Assembly: GCA_011317545.1 (NCBI GenBank)
Contig: WUJK01000008.1
Coordinates: forward strand, 1,550,001 to 1,614,000
Reading direction: 5' to 3'
Length of the DNA stretch: 64,000 bases
DNA from: Coniella vitis
Taxonomy: Eukaryota; Ascomycota; Sordariomycetes; Diaporthales; Schizoparmaceae
The translations under genes were made by a program, and so were the position numbers. The notes beneath the pieces were generated by a model. It had not been told where the DNA came from and did no database searches. It was given only the letters and a program-made list of their open reading frames with translations. Positions 11,997 through 24,084 of the stretch are shown here, piece after piece (position 1 is the first letter of the stretch; the number at the start of each line of letters is the position of its first letter).

Positions 11997-12051
11997 CTAG
12001 GTACCTAGTTGCCCAGGTATGGAAGTACTACATTAGGTAGTACCATGGTAC
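11997..12051. repeat. Cluster of three palindromes
   Basis: CTAGGTACCTAG (11997-12008, perfect), GTACTAC-attag-GTAGTAC (12025-12043, 7-bp arms) and GTACCATGGTAC (12040-12051, perfect) are packed into 55 bp, about 210-265 bp upstream of the ATG at 12262. This could be a regulatory region; no factor is assigned. Confidence 0.75.
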
Positions 12052-12199
12052 ACTCGGCCCCCTCCGTGCACCTGCATTTTTGCTCTTGCTCTTTCCAGAA
12101 TTCCTCCTTCTAGTGACTTTTGATCCTCCACGCTCACTTGGCCAGTCGTTGTCTTCAGGGCAAGGCCACACTGCTTGCTGCTTGCCAAAGCCCTCCAAG

Positions 12200-12236
12200 C
12201 CACGACCACCACCACGACCACCACCACCACCACCGC
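12200..12236 (+). repeat. ACC-rich trinucleotide repeat
   Basis: An imperfect (ACC)n run just upstream of the glucosyltransferase ATG. It reads as poly-Thr in the open frame upstream of that ATG, but that frame has no upstream ATG, so I treat it as 5' UTR. Confidence 0.7.
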
Positions 12237-12261
12237 ACTGGGGCTTTGCACCGTTCTAACC

Positions 12262-13937
12262 ATGCCCCCGCCAGTAGAGGGCGAGGTCCATTTCGAGACA
12301 GCCCTCCAGGAAACTGGACAACCAGCAACCGTCGTCCGCGACGGCCGGGGACAGCTGCTGTACCCAGGTTTTGTCCCACCCGCTCCACAGTCGCCCGGCA
12401 CGCCCAGTGCTTTGCAGACATCTTCACCAGCATCATCGCCTTCTACAATCACTCCTGCTCGCTCAGCACCCGCGACGCGCCCGAAACTTACGGGGAAATC
12501 TGCAAGCGACGCCCCCCAGCCACTCAGGAGGCAATCGTCTGCTATACCGCTGCCTTCCATCAAGAGGGCCGGCACCAATGCCTCGCAGCTCCAGCACGCT
12601 CTGTGGACAAGATCCTACGACACAAATGACTCTTCGAGCAGCGATTCCTCGTCTGATGAGGACGACCAGGGTGGCCCAAGCGACGGTGTTGCGCGGACCG
12701 ACCATGCTGCTGGGCACAAGCTCCCGCGCCCTCAGAAGGGGGACCGGTTCCGGGTGGCCAATGACAAGTACACGACAAAGGGCAAGGTCTCCAAACGAGA
12801 CGGGCGGCTCGCCATCTCCATCAAGGACATTAGCAATGACAATTACCTGCCCAAGGCCCTAGGTGCCGCCATTTCAAAGGTGGTGCCGCTGAAGCAGGGT
12901 GAAATCACGGCAAAACCAGGGTCAGGAGAATCACACGCGACCCCCTTTGAGACTACCGATGCGTTTTTGACTCCAGAGAGCTTTCGATGCCCACGGCTGA
13001 ACATTGTCATCATGGTTATTGGAAGTCGTGGTGACGCACAGCCCTTCTTGAAGATTGGCAAGGTGCTCAAGGAGAAATACGGACATCGAGTCCGGATAGC
13101 CACGCACCCAGCTTTCCGCGAGTTTGTAGAGCAAGACTCTGGCCTCGAGTTCTTCTCAGTCGGTGGCGACCCGTCGGAGTTGATGGCATTCATGGTCAAG
13201 AACCCTGGCCTCATACCTACCATTGATACGCTACGGGCCGGCGATATTGGGCGCAGACGAGCAGCCATGAACGAGATGTTTGGCGGCTTTTGGCGCGCCT
13301 GTGTCAACGCGACCGATGACGAAAAGGATGTGCGAAACCTACGAATGATGGGCGAGATGCCACCATTTGTCGCCGATGCCATTATCGCGAATCCGGCCTC
13401 CTTTGCACACGTTCACTGCGCCGAGGCGCTCGGCATACCGCTTATTCTGTCCTTCACCTTTCCCTACACGCCAACCCGAGCGTTCCCGCATCCCATGGCC
13501 AATGTCAAGAGGAGTAACGTCGACCCCGGATACACCAACTTCATCAGCTATCCTCTTGTCGAGATGATGATATGGCAAGGTCTCGGTGATCTTGTTAACG
13601 ACCTGCGCGTCAAGACTCTTTGGCTGGACCCTGTATCGACGCTTTGGGCACCCGGATCACTCTATCGAATGAACGTTCCCTTTGCATACCTGTGGAGTCC
13701 CTCTCTGGTTCCAAAACCTGCAGACTGGGGTGACGAGATTGATATTTGTGGCTTCGCTTTCCTCGACCTCGCTTCGTCCTTTACGCCACCTAATCCCTTG
13801 GAAAAGTTTCTCAGCGCAGGAGCGATGCCTATCTATATTGGCTTTGGCTCGATTGTTGTGGATGATGCAAATAGTTTTACAAAGATGATTTTTGAAGGTA
13901 TGTCCAAAGTGAAGAAGCGGGAACCAAACGCACCATT

Positions 13938-13973
<36 letters not shown>

Positions 13974-15710
13974 CCCTCCAAGGCCACCGCAAAGCAGCTT
14001 AGCTGAAACTCTGATTTTTAAATAGCGGTTAAACTTGCTGGAGTGCGTGCTTTGGTCAGCAAAGGCTGGGGTGGGCTTGGTGGTGACGAGTTGGATGTGC
14101 CCGACAACGTCTTCCTGCTCGACAATACACCTCACGACTGGTTGTTTCCAAGAGTCCGAGCATGTGTAATTCATGGCGGAGCGGGTACCACGGCGATTGC
14201 CCTCAAATGCGGGAAGCCTACCATGGTTGTCCCTTTTTTTGGAGACCAATTCTTCTGGGGCAACATGATCGCACGGGCAAAGGCTGGTCCGGAGCCAGTG
14301 CCTCACAAGCAACTGTCTGTTGAGAAGCTGGCCGAAGGAATCCAGTTTTGTTTGACCAAGGAGGCGCAGGAGAATGCGCAGACTCTTTCCAGAGATATTG
14401 CGGAAGAAGGAGATGGCGCAGACAATATGTGTGCATTCTTCCACACACACCTGCCGCTCTCTGGCAAGCATTCGATGCGCTGCTCCATTTTTGAGGATCG
14501 TGTGGCCGTGTGGCACATGAAAGGCACAAGTCTGCGGCTCAGCGCATTAGCTGCCGATATCCTAGTAGCTCGAGGTTATGTGCAATGGCGGAGACTGCGA
14601 CTTATCAGGCACTGCGAGTGGAACGACTTTGCAGGGCCGGGCGAGCCAGTCACTGGTGTCCTTGGGTCTGTGGCCACCTCTCTGGGCGAAACTTTTGGCG
14701 GCATAGCAAGTGTCCCTGCGCAGATTGCCAAGCACTCAAACAAGAAGCGACGGAAGCAGCAACGAAAGAGTGTCGAGAACGAAGGAAAGGCGTCGGCATC
14801 CAAGCAAAAGCAAGGGGATCGGAAGCAGGCTGAGCTTGCTGCTGGCTCTCGAGAGGACTCGAAAGTGGGAAAGGGTCCCTCCGACAAGCTTCCTGTGCCC
14901 AGTGGAGATGGCCCCCACGATCCTGATGCCGCCAACGACGCCGCCTCGGGCACCACCCTACGAAACCAGTCGCCCCAAGCACAAGAAACCAAGCGTGACA
15001 CGTATGTGAGCGACGTGTCGCGTGGCGCGCTCAAGTCGGCCCGCGCTTTGGCAAGTGCTCCAATCGATCTATCCATTGCTCTTGCACAAGGTTTCCACAA
15101 TGCACCTCGACTCTATGGCGATGACACTGTACGCCGTCCGCCTCGCGTTACGGGAATCAAGTCGGGACTGCGAGCTGCTAGGTCAGAGTTCACGTATGGC
15201 TTTTATGATGCATGGACAGGTGTGGTCCGGCTTCCTGTGCGTGGCGCCAAGAAGAATGGTGCAAAGGGATTCGCAAAAGGCGTTGGAATGGGTCTGGGTG
15301 GCTTGGTTCTCAAAGAGCTGGCAGCCGTCACTGGTCCTTTTGGCTACACGCTCAAAGGCCTCAAGAAACAAGCCGAGCGGCGCAAGCAGCCGTACAAGCA
15401 AATCCGCCGGGCCAGAATCCTGCAGGGCCAGAGAGAAAGCAAGGACCTCTGCGAGCAAGAGCGCAGGAACCGCGTCTACGAGGTGGAGAGAAGCTGGCGG
15501 GTGCTGCGGAATCTCATGGAAACTGTGGAGAAGCAAGGCAAAGAAAAGGGCATCCTGAGGGTGCAGCTTAGCATTCGGAGACACCTCGTGGGGGAGGCTT
15601 ATGAGAGCGTTCAGATGGCAGAATCCGTGCTTGAGGCTGTTTGCAGGGGCGAGGACATTAAGGATGTCATGGAGGGATATAGAAGGTCTGAGAGTGCTGA
15701 AGTGGCGTGA
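12262..15710 (+). CDS. Sterol 3-beta-glucosyltransferase-like GT28 protein, 1106 aa
   Basis: Two exons: 12262-13897 and 14026-15710. The 128-bp intron carries a 34-base T run. First in-frame ATG at 12262. About 245 N-terminal residues are Ser/Pro-rich with an acidic stretch and no recognisable PH or GRAM domain. The GT28 N-terminal fold begins near residue 248 (VIMVIGSRGDAQPF). The nucleotide-sugar site HGGAGTTAIALKCGKPT lies near residues 595-611, followed by VVPFFGDQFFWG. The splice joins FE to AVKLAGVRALVSKGWGG in frame. The family transfers glucose from UDP-glucose to ergosterol-like sterols. A C-terminal extension has a basic Lys/Gln-rich linker and a Gly-rich amphipathic stretch (GAKGFAKGVGMGLGGLVL) that may bind membrane. 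Compared with Atg26 it lacks the GRAM-PH module, so it is a paralogue rather than that gene. Confidence 0.88.
13940..13973 (+). repeat. 34-base T run inside an intron
   Basis: Uninterrupted T tract in the middle of the glucosyltransferase intron, sense strand, about 50 bp before the TAG acceptor. Length may be affected by sequencing slippage. Confidence 0.85.
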
Positions 15711-17744
15711 TACCCCTGGAATATTGAAGATTTACACTAACGATAATACTAATACTATGTAATTGATGCATTTGGACAAGATATCAAGGGTTCCTTTTCC
15801 CCCAACGGCACCACTGCAAAGATATATGTCCAATATACTGCCTTTCATTTCTGATGAAACCGCCTACAGCATGGGGTTCACTTGAAAGCAGACTGAACCT
15901 CACTATCATATGCCTATGTACCAGTCACATGATGGGCTTTGGATTAAATGAGCCAGGACTGCTTCGCTAGGAGGATTGTTTGGAATGGGAGCTGTAGCTA
16001 TATATATGTATATAGAAATGAAAAGGTCTGGCACCAGGGTTTGTTTGGATGTTCCCTGTAACTCGACCCTGCGTATAAAAACTCTGGTTAGCAACTGGAT
16101 AGATACTGTATAATGAATTGTTATTGTTAAGAGTACGTATGCTCTTTTCGCTGCTGCAACCAGGAAGACGAGTTGGATGAAGGAGAAAGCCGTGCTTGTC
16201 ATTTTCCGGATAGGGGGGTGGCGATATCTTGATATTGCCATGAGAAGATCTTCCTGGAAAGACCTAACACAACATGTCCCACGCCAGTGAGTGGCTATAG
16301 TGAGGTGTAACTGCCGTGGCCGTAAACATCTTTCCCCCCCCCCCCTCCCCCTTCCCAGTTGACCAGGCTGAGCCTGGAATACTGGTGCCTAATGGCGTTC
16401 AGATCGAATGCGGTATAGGCTGTAGGCTATGGGACAGGGGCCCAAAGGTGCACAAACACAGAACCATAAGTACATCGTACGCTCTAACCCTCTTATGTTC
16501 CTTTTTTGATAATGCGCCCAAGTTTGTGGGTTTACCGGGATGAACTTTCTTCACCTAGGGGAGGGACTTGTTCTGCTGGGCGTATCTAGATCCTCACTGA
16601 TGCATTGCTTCGCAGGTTTCCTAACTTTATACCGCCCTTTAACGTGTGCCGCCCTTCTATCTCCTGTTTCTGCCCCGGATGAACACGGTTGCAACCCCAC
16701 GCCAAAGAGGAGAGAGCCTATTAATAGAAAAAAATCAAAAGAAACAACGAGATCCAAAGCAAAGCATTCATCCCACGCTCCAGAATTGCCTTCTACGGGC
16801 AACACAATACTACCCAACCTTGTCTGGATCCTACTGATCCACCCACACCGGCCCATTTCACGGTTGGCATTTAGCCCTGGGCTGGGATTCTCAGCGACCA
16901 ATGTGTACAAGTGCATATCGTACACGGCCACACCCAGAAATGTTCAAGCAAGAGCTTGAGCTCAACCCTTGGCCTGATTAACTAACTGGTTGGATTAATT
17001 GACTAGGTTCGTGTACTATAGAATCTCAACTATACACCCAAGTTACTATGATAAACCCACGCCTTTGTGTTCCCACACTCGCAAGAGTCCAAAAGGGCCC
17101 CAGAGAGCCCAAAAGTACCTGCTCTTGCTGACTGACCCTCATGTTCCTGCTTCCTTCTCGTTGTTTTCTTCGGGTTACTTCTTGGTTTGCCTGCTTGCTT
17201 GCTCTCGTTGGAGCTGAGAAGGGGGGGGGGGTGGGTGTGTGTGTCTTCTCATCAAGCAGATCATTATATACCCAGACAATACAGCTAGCAACGTAAGCAG
17301 GAGAAAAGAACAAAAAAAAGAAAAGAAAAAGCAAGAACCAGGAGCGAGAACTGCACGCACCCATACGCAGAATATTGCTTGAATCCCGTTTCCTTTTTTT
17401 TTTTTTCTCCCTTCTCCTCCTCCTCTCTCACTTCTTTTGCTTACCTCTTTTTGTTTCCTCCCCCCCCTCTCCTATTGTCCTCTTCTCGTAGCTCCTTTTT
17501 TTCTGTCTTGTTGTTATTGTTAGTGACGATGATGATGATGTTGGCTTGGCCTCACCTCTATGCTTAGCTGTCCGCTTTCATAGAACAGTTGCCCATTACT
17601 ATCCTCCTCCTTCACTTGTTGAAGTGACTTTGAACCAGAGTCAGAAAACCATATTTCAAAAAAAAAAACAAAAACGACAAACAAGGACAATCACTACCAA
17701 ACCCCCCCCCCCCCAAAAAAAAAAGAAGAAAAAAAGACAACCCT
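15711..17744. other. Intergenic with homopolymer tracts
   Basis: About 2 kb, 3' flank of the glucosyltransferase gene and promoter/5' UTR of the PAN-protein gene. It contains a TACTATGTA word soon after the stop (15753), an 11-base G run (17221-17231), a long pyrimidine-rich tract (about 17394-17500) and C13-A10 (17702-17724) just before the next ATG. Open frames here are low-complexity and unsupported. Confidence 0.55.
15753..15761. repeat. TACTATGTA word
   Basis: One exact copy 43 bp after the glucosyltransferase stop codon, so in the probable 3' UTR or terminator region. Confidence 0.75.
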
Positions 17745-19171
17745 ATGACTTACCCCTTTGACTCTCCCTCAAAGACTCCTCCTCCTTTCCCCCAAGATCC
17801 AAACCAGCAACACACACCACCAGAACCAAAAGTCCGCCTTTTGGCTCCTGGCCAAACCGGTGTTTCCATGGCAGCAGGCTCAGGCTCCCAACAAGCCACC
17901 CAGAATGGCGGCAGTGGTGGTGGTGACATGTTTTCGGAAAAAGAGATCTACGACGCGCAGACATACTCGGGTCTCGAGGTGATTGAAAGCAACAACAACA
18001 ACAATAACAACGAGGCCCCCGTCCCCGTTTACCAGCAGTATGCCTACCCCGAAGCAGTAGTAGTCGCAGGACCAGGACCAGGAGCAGGAATGATAGGAGG
18101 TGGTGGTGTCGCGCCGCCGCCGCCGCCGCCGTCGTTGGTGCATTCAGCGTCGTCTTATTCGGCAGAGTATCACTACCAACAGCAACACCAACACCAAAAT
18201 CAACACCAAAACCTCTATAACGGACACAGCCCAGGTGCTGTCGCTGCAGCCGCATACCAGTACCATGCCATGGGCGGTCCGCCCAACAACAACAACAATA
18301 CGAACAACAACGCCGGATACGCATATCATAATGGCGGAAACCCCTTTGAGGCGCCCAAAACAGGCTCACGCAGCAGCAGTAGTAGCAGCAATGGTGGCGG
18401 CCGCGGCAGCAGCAGTAACCCAAGAAGAGCCGACAAGATATGCGGTTTGCGCAAAAAAGCGTTTTGGGTGGTATTCGCCGTCGTTGTCTTTGCGCTTCTG
18501 GCTGCTATTGCAATTGGTCTCGGCTTGGGATTGAGCCAGCGGAATGTTTCGAGGTATGTCTTGTCTTCACCATGACAAATTTGCTGATATATGCAAATAT
18601 ATAACATCGATGGACAAGTTGCCGATGAAACTAACCAACTCATGCAACCCGCAGCACAATCACACACCCCTCAAAATCATCATCCTCCACGTCCTCCTCA
18701 TCCTTCTCCATCACCTCTATTAGCTCTCCAACAACAAGTTCCTCCTCCTTGTCGTCATCTTCGTCCACATCCACCACCACGACCACCACCGCCACCACAG
18801 GCTCCCTCGCCCCAACAGCAACAGCAACAGCCGATGCTACTACCGACATAGTTTGCCCCTCGGCAAACCTTACTCTGTATTCTGTTACTCTAAACTCGTC
18901 TTCGTCGTCGTCCACCAGCACCACGAGCTCCAGCAAAAACTACCTTGTCCTCTGCGGCCGCGACTATAACAGCGGTGGTGGTGCCGTCGACTTGACGCAA
19001 CTCAATACCACCACCTTCGAGGACTGTCTCAACGAGTGCGGGCTGGCAACGGGCTGTATTGCCGTCGGCTGGGGTAATTATTATGGCACAAACACGTGCT
19101 GGCTCAAGAGCAACATCGGCACACCCAACGAGAGCCAGAACTGGTACGCAGCTATCGAATACGACGACTAG
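17745..19171 (+). CDS. Single-pass membrane protein with PAN/Apple-like ectodomain, 441 aa
   Basis: Two exons: 17745-18553 and 18655-19171. The 101-bp intron has donor GTATGT, branch CTAAC and acceptor CGCAG. The first 240 residues are disordered with Asn, Pro, His/Gln and Ser runs. A basic segment (RRADKICGLRKKAFW) precedes one membrane helix (VVFAVVVFALLAAIAIGLGLGL, about 245-266). After it comes a Ser/Thr-rich stalk likely to be O-glycosylated, then a Cys-containing module with FEDCLNEC, GCIAVGWGN and TCWLKS that fits a PAN_4/Apple-like fold. The predicted topology is disordered cytosol, membrane, then stalk and binding domain outside. PAN modules bind proteins or sugars; the ligand is unknown. 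A CT-rich tract and C13-A10 run just before the ATG look like 5' UTR. Confidence 0.82.
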
Positions 19172-19622
19172 CAGGGGGCTATAGGATAGACGTGCGGGTA
19201 TTTTCAGGATTACTTGTATGTTGATGCAAGATTTTGTGTATTTATGTATGAGGCAGCGTGCCTTGGTTTCGCTTCTACCACACCATTTGCTCTCTAGCTG
19301 TAATGTCAATCTGTCATCTTAACGGGCTCTGAAGCCTATGAACTTTGACCACCAGAACCGGGACTACTGAATGGATTGAAAAACAAGCTGAACGTTTGCA
19401 GGTTTCAACACAATGGGAAAAAAGAAACAGAAAAGAAAAAATAACCATGACCAGAGAAGTCCCGAAAATCATCCGCAAAACTGTCAAGTTTGTGACCAGC
19501 CCTCTTCTTGCCCCTAAACCTGAGCTATGCAAACCGCAAGATTTTGTGTGTGGAAAAAAAAAAAGAGGAAACCAATCAAATCAACAAAATCCCAGAACAT
19601 CAAACCAAGAGACTGAGGAACT
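19172..19622. other. Convergent intergenic region
   Basis: About 450 bp between two genes that converge on it, presumably both 3' UTRs. No further gene seen. Confidence 0.6.
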
Positions 19623-21912
19623 TCACCTTCTCCACACCAGAACCAACCAGGCCGCGATGCGGTAACCGGCAATGATTCCAATCATGATGCCCACATTCTT
19701 GCCCAAGTAGCCCGTGCGGTAGCCATACTGGGCCAGCACACCCTCGCCGGCAATCTTGCATTGGTCTGCAAGGCTCGTCTGATACATGCAATGGCAGTCG
19801 CTCCCGCATGAATATGTCCGACCAGAGAACTCATTGACCATCATGCCCTCAAAGACGTACTTTTGATAATCCCAGTAGCTGAAGACGTACTTGTAGAAGA
19901 CGTTGAGCACGGTCGGCTCGACCATGAAACCATTTACACACATCCACAAGCCATTGGCGAACGCCACCAAAGCCAAGGCGATCACAAAATTGGGAAATAG
20001 GCTTGACATGAACACAACCAGGCCCTCAGCGGCAAGGAGGTCCAAGAAGACCCACATGACCCAAGTGAAAAAGGCGGTCGCGGTCGGGTTGAAGTTGGAC
20101 AGCCAGTACGAGATGGCTGAGAAGCCCATGGCAATGAGGAACAGGTAAGGGATGCCAATCAGAAAATTGGAGACGACAAGCTCAGCCGCACCGTACAAGC
20201 CGTTGCGAAATTCCTTGACGTAGATGTTGCGGTCTTCAATGAACGCAGGCACGTAAGCGACTGCCATGAAGGACATGAATGCACCCCCAAAGAACTATCA
20301 GATGGTGAGGGCGTTTAGTACTTGGATGCGGTTCCATGCAAACAAACTGAAAGGAAAATTACAACAGACAAGAATACTCACAATGGCGTTAATGTACGGT
20401 TGAATGTACTCTTGCTCCGTCTTGAGACGAACCCAGACAGTACCCATCATAATGGCAAGACCAAAATACATGGCCATGCGAACGCCATAGGCAATCACGT
20501 CCCGGTAGCTCTTGATGAAGGATCGGTGGAGCAGAGTGGTCACCAGACTCGCAAATCCGGGCTTCTTCTCCATAGCCACCATGTTGATTGTGCTACCATG
20601 CAGCGATTGTTGTGATTCGCAGTTTCTGATCACGTCCGAGAGGTGCTCCGCCATGGGTGAAGAGGCCCAAGTAAGCTGCATCGACTCAAGGCGGCTCTGT
20701 GCCTGGACCTTGTCCGACGCAAAATCGATGTTGACCTGCTCAAGTAGGTATTCGGCAGGGTTGATGTGAAGCGGCATGGGTCGACCAACAGACTCATAGT
20801 AGGGGCCAACGGCACGAATCGGACCAAAGTAGTGTTGGCGTCCGGCAGAGAGCAGCATAAGCTTGTCGAATAAGTTGTATGTGGAAGTCGACGGCTGGTG
20901 AATACTGGCAATGACGATGAGCTGGGGTTGTCAAGTCAGTCTATGATATCCATGAGAGAGAGGGAAAAAAAAAAGAACGAAACCACCAATTGGGGGACGC
21001 TCATATAAGGTAGAGATTTACATTGTTGCGTTTTGCGACACCCTTCAGATAGTTGACGACCTCAAAGCTAGCCGCAGAGTCAAGACCACTGGTCGGTTCG
21101 TCAAGAAACAGTATCTTGGGACTGGTAATAAGCTGGCTGGCAATGCCAGTTCTCCTCTTTTGGCCACCGCTAATTCCTTTGCGGATGGGAGTGCCAATTA
21201 TTGTGTCAGCCTGATCCTGGAGACCAAAAGCCTCCAAGAGTCCATCGATACGCGCGGCCCGCTCACTCTTGGGCAGAGATCCTGTTGTGGACAATCTCGT
21301 AGCAAAGAGAAGTGTTTCCCGCACCGTGAGCGAGCCAGTCAGTGCATCTTCCTGTTCGACAAAGCGACTCATCTGCCGAAAGGCCACTGTCGACGGCTTA
21401 GTTCCATTGACACAAATGCTGCCGTCCACCTTGGCAGCGCTAGTCGGACGAGAAGCCAGCACATTGAGCAGTGTCGTCTTGCCGCATCCAGAGGGACCCA
21501 TGATGGCCAAGATTTCGCCTGCACAGAGATCATATCAGCAAGATGATGGGCAAGGCTGAGCGATGGTGGGTGGTTCTTTGAAGAAAAAAGATCTCCAAAA
21601 CAAAGTGACAAAACACACAAGAAAAAGAATAACAGTTAAAAGATTCAAAACGGGCAGTGGCAGAGAAGCAGCACAGCAGGATCCAGACTCACCAGCTTGG
21701 ACATGCCCATTGACATTGTCGACAATGACCTTTGGCTGCTTGGTAGCACGGTCCTTGACGGTGACAGTGATGCTGCTCCACGAGACGCTGTTCACGGTTG
21801 AGTTTCGCAGATGGGCTTCGGCCATGGCGTGCTGCTCCACATCAATGTACTTGGTCTCCTTGGCGGCAGACTCGCACTCGGAGCTGTAAGTTCTGGGAAG
21901 ATTCCGAGCCAT
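19623..21912 (-). CDS. ABCG (White-Brown) half-transporter, 642 aa
   Basis: Four exons: 21912-21693, 21518-21022, 20921-20382, 20294-19623. Introns are 174, 100 and 87 bp; the last has branch TACTAAA. Exon joints restore the protein: QAG-EILAIMGPSG, RNN-LIVIASIHQPS and INAI-FFGGAFMSF. The nucleotide-binding domain comes first, with Walker A GPSGCGKT, signature ISGGQKRR, Walker B ILFLDEPTSGLDS and the H-loop His in IHQPS. A membrane domain of about six helices follows, with extracellular Cys residues near SCGSDCHC. One NBD plus one TMD is the half-size ABCG layout, so it should dimerise. Such fungal pumps export lipids, sterols or toxic compounds; the substrate is not inferable. The next gene downstream, the PAN protein, converges on it. 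Confidence 0.93.
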
Positions 21913-22382
21913 CTTGGCCAGCGTGTGCAACGAGGAGGGGCGGACGGATGGGTCGGATGGGATATGGCCCAGGCGAGAGAGGAGCCTTGAGGTCGGACGG
22001 GCGAGCAAGCTGGCCTTGTTTGTTATTGCAAAGCGTGAGCGAGGTTGGGAAGTGGACAGGAGGAATTCTGAAGCTCGCCCTCGCTACTTTTGTGGCTTTA
22101 TTTGCTTGGATGCTGAGCAGAGGGAGCGGGATGGGCAGTGCCAGATTCAAAACAAAAACAACAAGAGACGGCTGTGTCTGTTGGAATGGAATTGAAGGCT
22201 GCGTACGCTGGCAAAGCCAAGAGCTGCCCAAGACCATGTAAGTAGGCAGGGTGTCGACGGTTGGGCGCAATTCCTACGGTACTAATACGATGTAGCAACT
22301 TGCAAGGCACAGAGAGAGAGAGAGAAAAGGTGGACCCTCGAGCTCCCTTTGCAAAACAAGCCAGCCCGGGCGGTGTACCAGT

Positions 22383-22748
22383 GTACATAGTATCACTCAT
22401 TGCCTGGCTCCCGCGGCGTAACAGGCAACCCACTTGTACTATGCAAGCGTGGGAGGGCAGGAGGGCAGGAGGGCTGGCGGCCTGGAGGGGAAGGAGAAGG
22501 GGCGTCGCGGGTGAGGGCGACGAGAAGGGGTGAAGTGGGAAGGAACGAGCACCGCCGCTTCTGGAAAGCTGACCAGGGTGCCCAACGTCATTGTCGGCGA
22601 TGGGCTCCAGGTTCTGTCCTCGCCAACCCGCGTTCATGGGCCAACTCGTCGTCGTGGGGGTTTGTTTTCTTTGTTTCCATCAGAGACCTGCCCACCCCAG
22701 ACCCAAGCGCAAACATTTCCGCAAGATGCCATGGGACCATACATAGTA
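22383..22748. repeat. Two TACATAGTA words upstream of ABCG gene
   Basis: GTACATAGTA at 22383-22392 and TACATAGTA at 22740-22748, about 0.5 and 0.8 kb upstream of the transporter start codon. Confidence 0.75.
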
Positions 22749-22961
22749 GTCATAGGTAGAAGTAATCAGCGGCGTTGCCGCGCCCGGCTCGCGTGACTGC
22801 TGCTGTCCAAGTGCTTATATTTTTTCCTGCCAATATTCAAGCCAAGTGTTCCTCGCTTGGCCCCATGGCTGTGTTTGTGTGTCAACTGTGTGTGGGCTTT
22901 GCTTGTTCTGCCATTTCTTCTTCTGCCTGCCTCTGCTGCTTTCTTCTTTTTTCTCCTCCTC

Positions 22962-23019
22962 CGAGAGAGACAGAGAGAGAGACAGGAGAAAAAAAAAAAA
23001 GAAAGAGAGAAAGAGAGAG
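22962..23019 (+). repeat. Purine tract (GA-rich, A12)
   Basis: A run of GAGAGA and A-rich sequence about 58 bases long containing almost only purines on the plus strand, in the upstream region of the transporter gene. Confidence 0.8.
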
Positions 23020-23715
23020 CACCACGCGGCTGCGGCGATCCCGCGTGGTGCCCGCCTGTCTCTCGAGTGTCAGATCTGGTTCATGGCGCTTGCCATCAGA
23101 ACCTGATCTGATCTGCCCTGCGCTGCACCTCGTCTCGATGCACAGAGCCTGGGAACATAATACCATGTATTCTTCATCCCTTCGGTGGTCGTGGGGCTGG
23201 GGGTGCCTGTATGCGAGCACCAACGGACGAACAGGCGACGAAAAGAAAAGCAAAAAGTAAACAAGACAACGAGGCTCGAGCAAAGCAACAAATCAGACCG
23301 CCCTTGCGTCAGATACAAACAAGAAACTCGACCTGGCACGCTGCGGCTGACACACGCTGTGTTCACCGCAAACCGTGTGTGGCTCAACACCCCAAGACGG
23401 CTGCACTTGCTTATCCTGCTTTATCCTTTACACCCGCTCGTCTTCCTTCAAGCCAGATACTGGTCAGCCTTCGCCCCAGCATCAGCATCAGCTTCAAACA
23501 TCCACTGCTTGTGGCCTGGCGCGCTGCGGCCAAGACGGCGCCGCCGTTCATGAGGGATGGTGCAAGCTTCGGCACCGCTTACTCTCCAAACAATGCCCGC
23601 CAGCCTGGCTTTTTATGGGCTGAATCCCACGTACGCCGGCCCGGAATAATCGGCCCAACCCTGGTCTCATTCCCCGCGGAATCCAATCAAAAAGCGATAC
23701 CGTAGTATGTACCAT

Positions 23716-24084
23716 GTACATAGTATGTGGTGTAGAGTCGCACCCGTCACTTCCTTCTTGCGACCCGCCTTGACGAGGCGGCGAGACGGTGGTGAACCCT
23801 TGGATGTGTCGCTACCATGGAATTTTTTTCCTTTTTTTCCTTTTGGTGTTGTAGCAATGTAGCAGTCATCGTCGACTTGGGTCTCATATAACACACCGAG
23901 GAGATGGACTAGGATGCTTTTCCCTGAAGGCGTGCCGTCCCAGACGGGGCCTTCCAGAAATGCAGCACCTTGCCAGTGTCTAAAGATGCAACTTTGACTC
24001 GCAGTCTGTGCACGGCTAAATATACTATGTATTCTGTAGTGTACTCTGTGCCGAGTGCGCCCAGGCATGCAGCCTACATAGTAC
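23716..24084. repeat. Three TACATAGTA/TACTATGTA words
   Basis: GTACATAGTA at 23716-23725, TACTATGTA at 24023-24031 and TACATAGTAC at 24075-24084, beyond the 3' end of the Zn2Cys6 gene. Confidence 0.75.

Larger units (their letters stand above)
10792..12261. other. Intergenic upstream of sterol glucosyltransferase gene
   Basis: About 1.5 kb with no convincing gene. The right half is palindrome-rich (11740-11755 and 11997-12051) and ends in an ACC-rich repeat (about 12200-12236) just before the next start codon, probably 5' UTR. Confidence 0.55.

Noticed and set aside
20298..20382. Continuation of the transporter frame after INAI (reading VSILVCCNFPF).
   Set aside because: It is intron sequence: GTGAGT donor, TACTAAA branch and GATAG acceptor restore the conserved INAI-FFGGAFMSF join.
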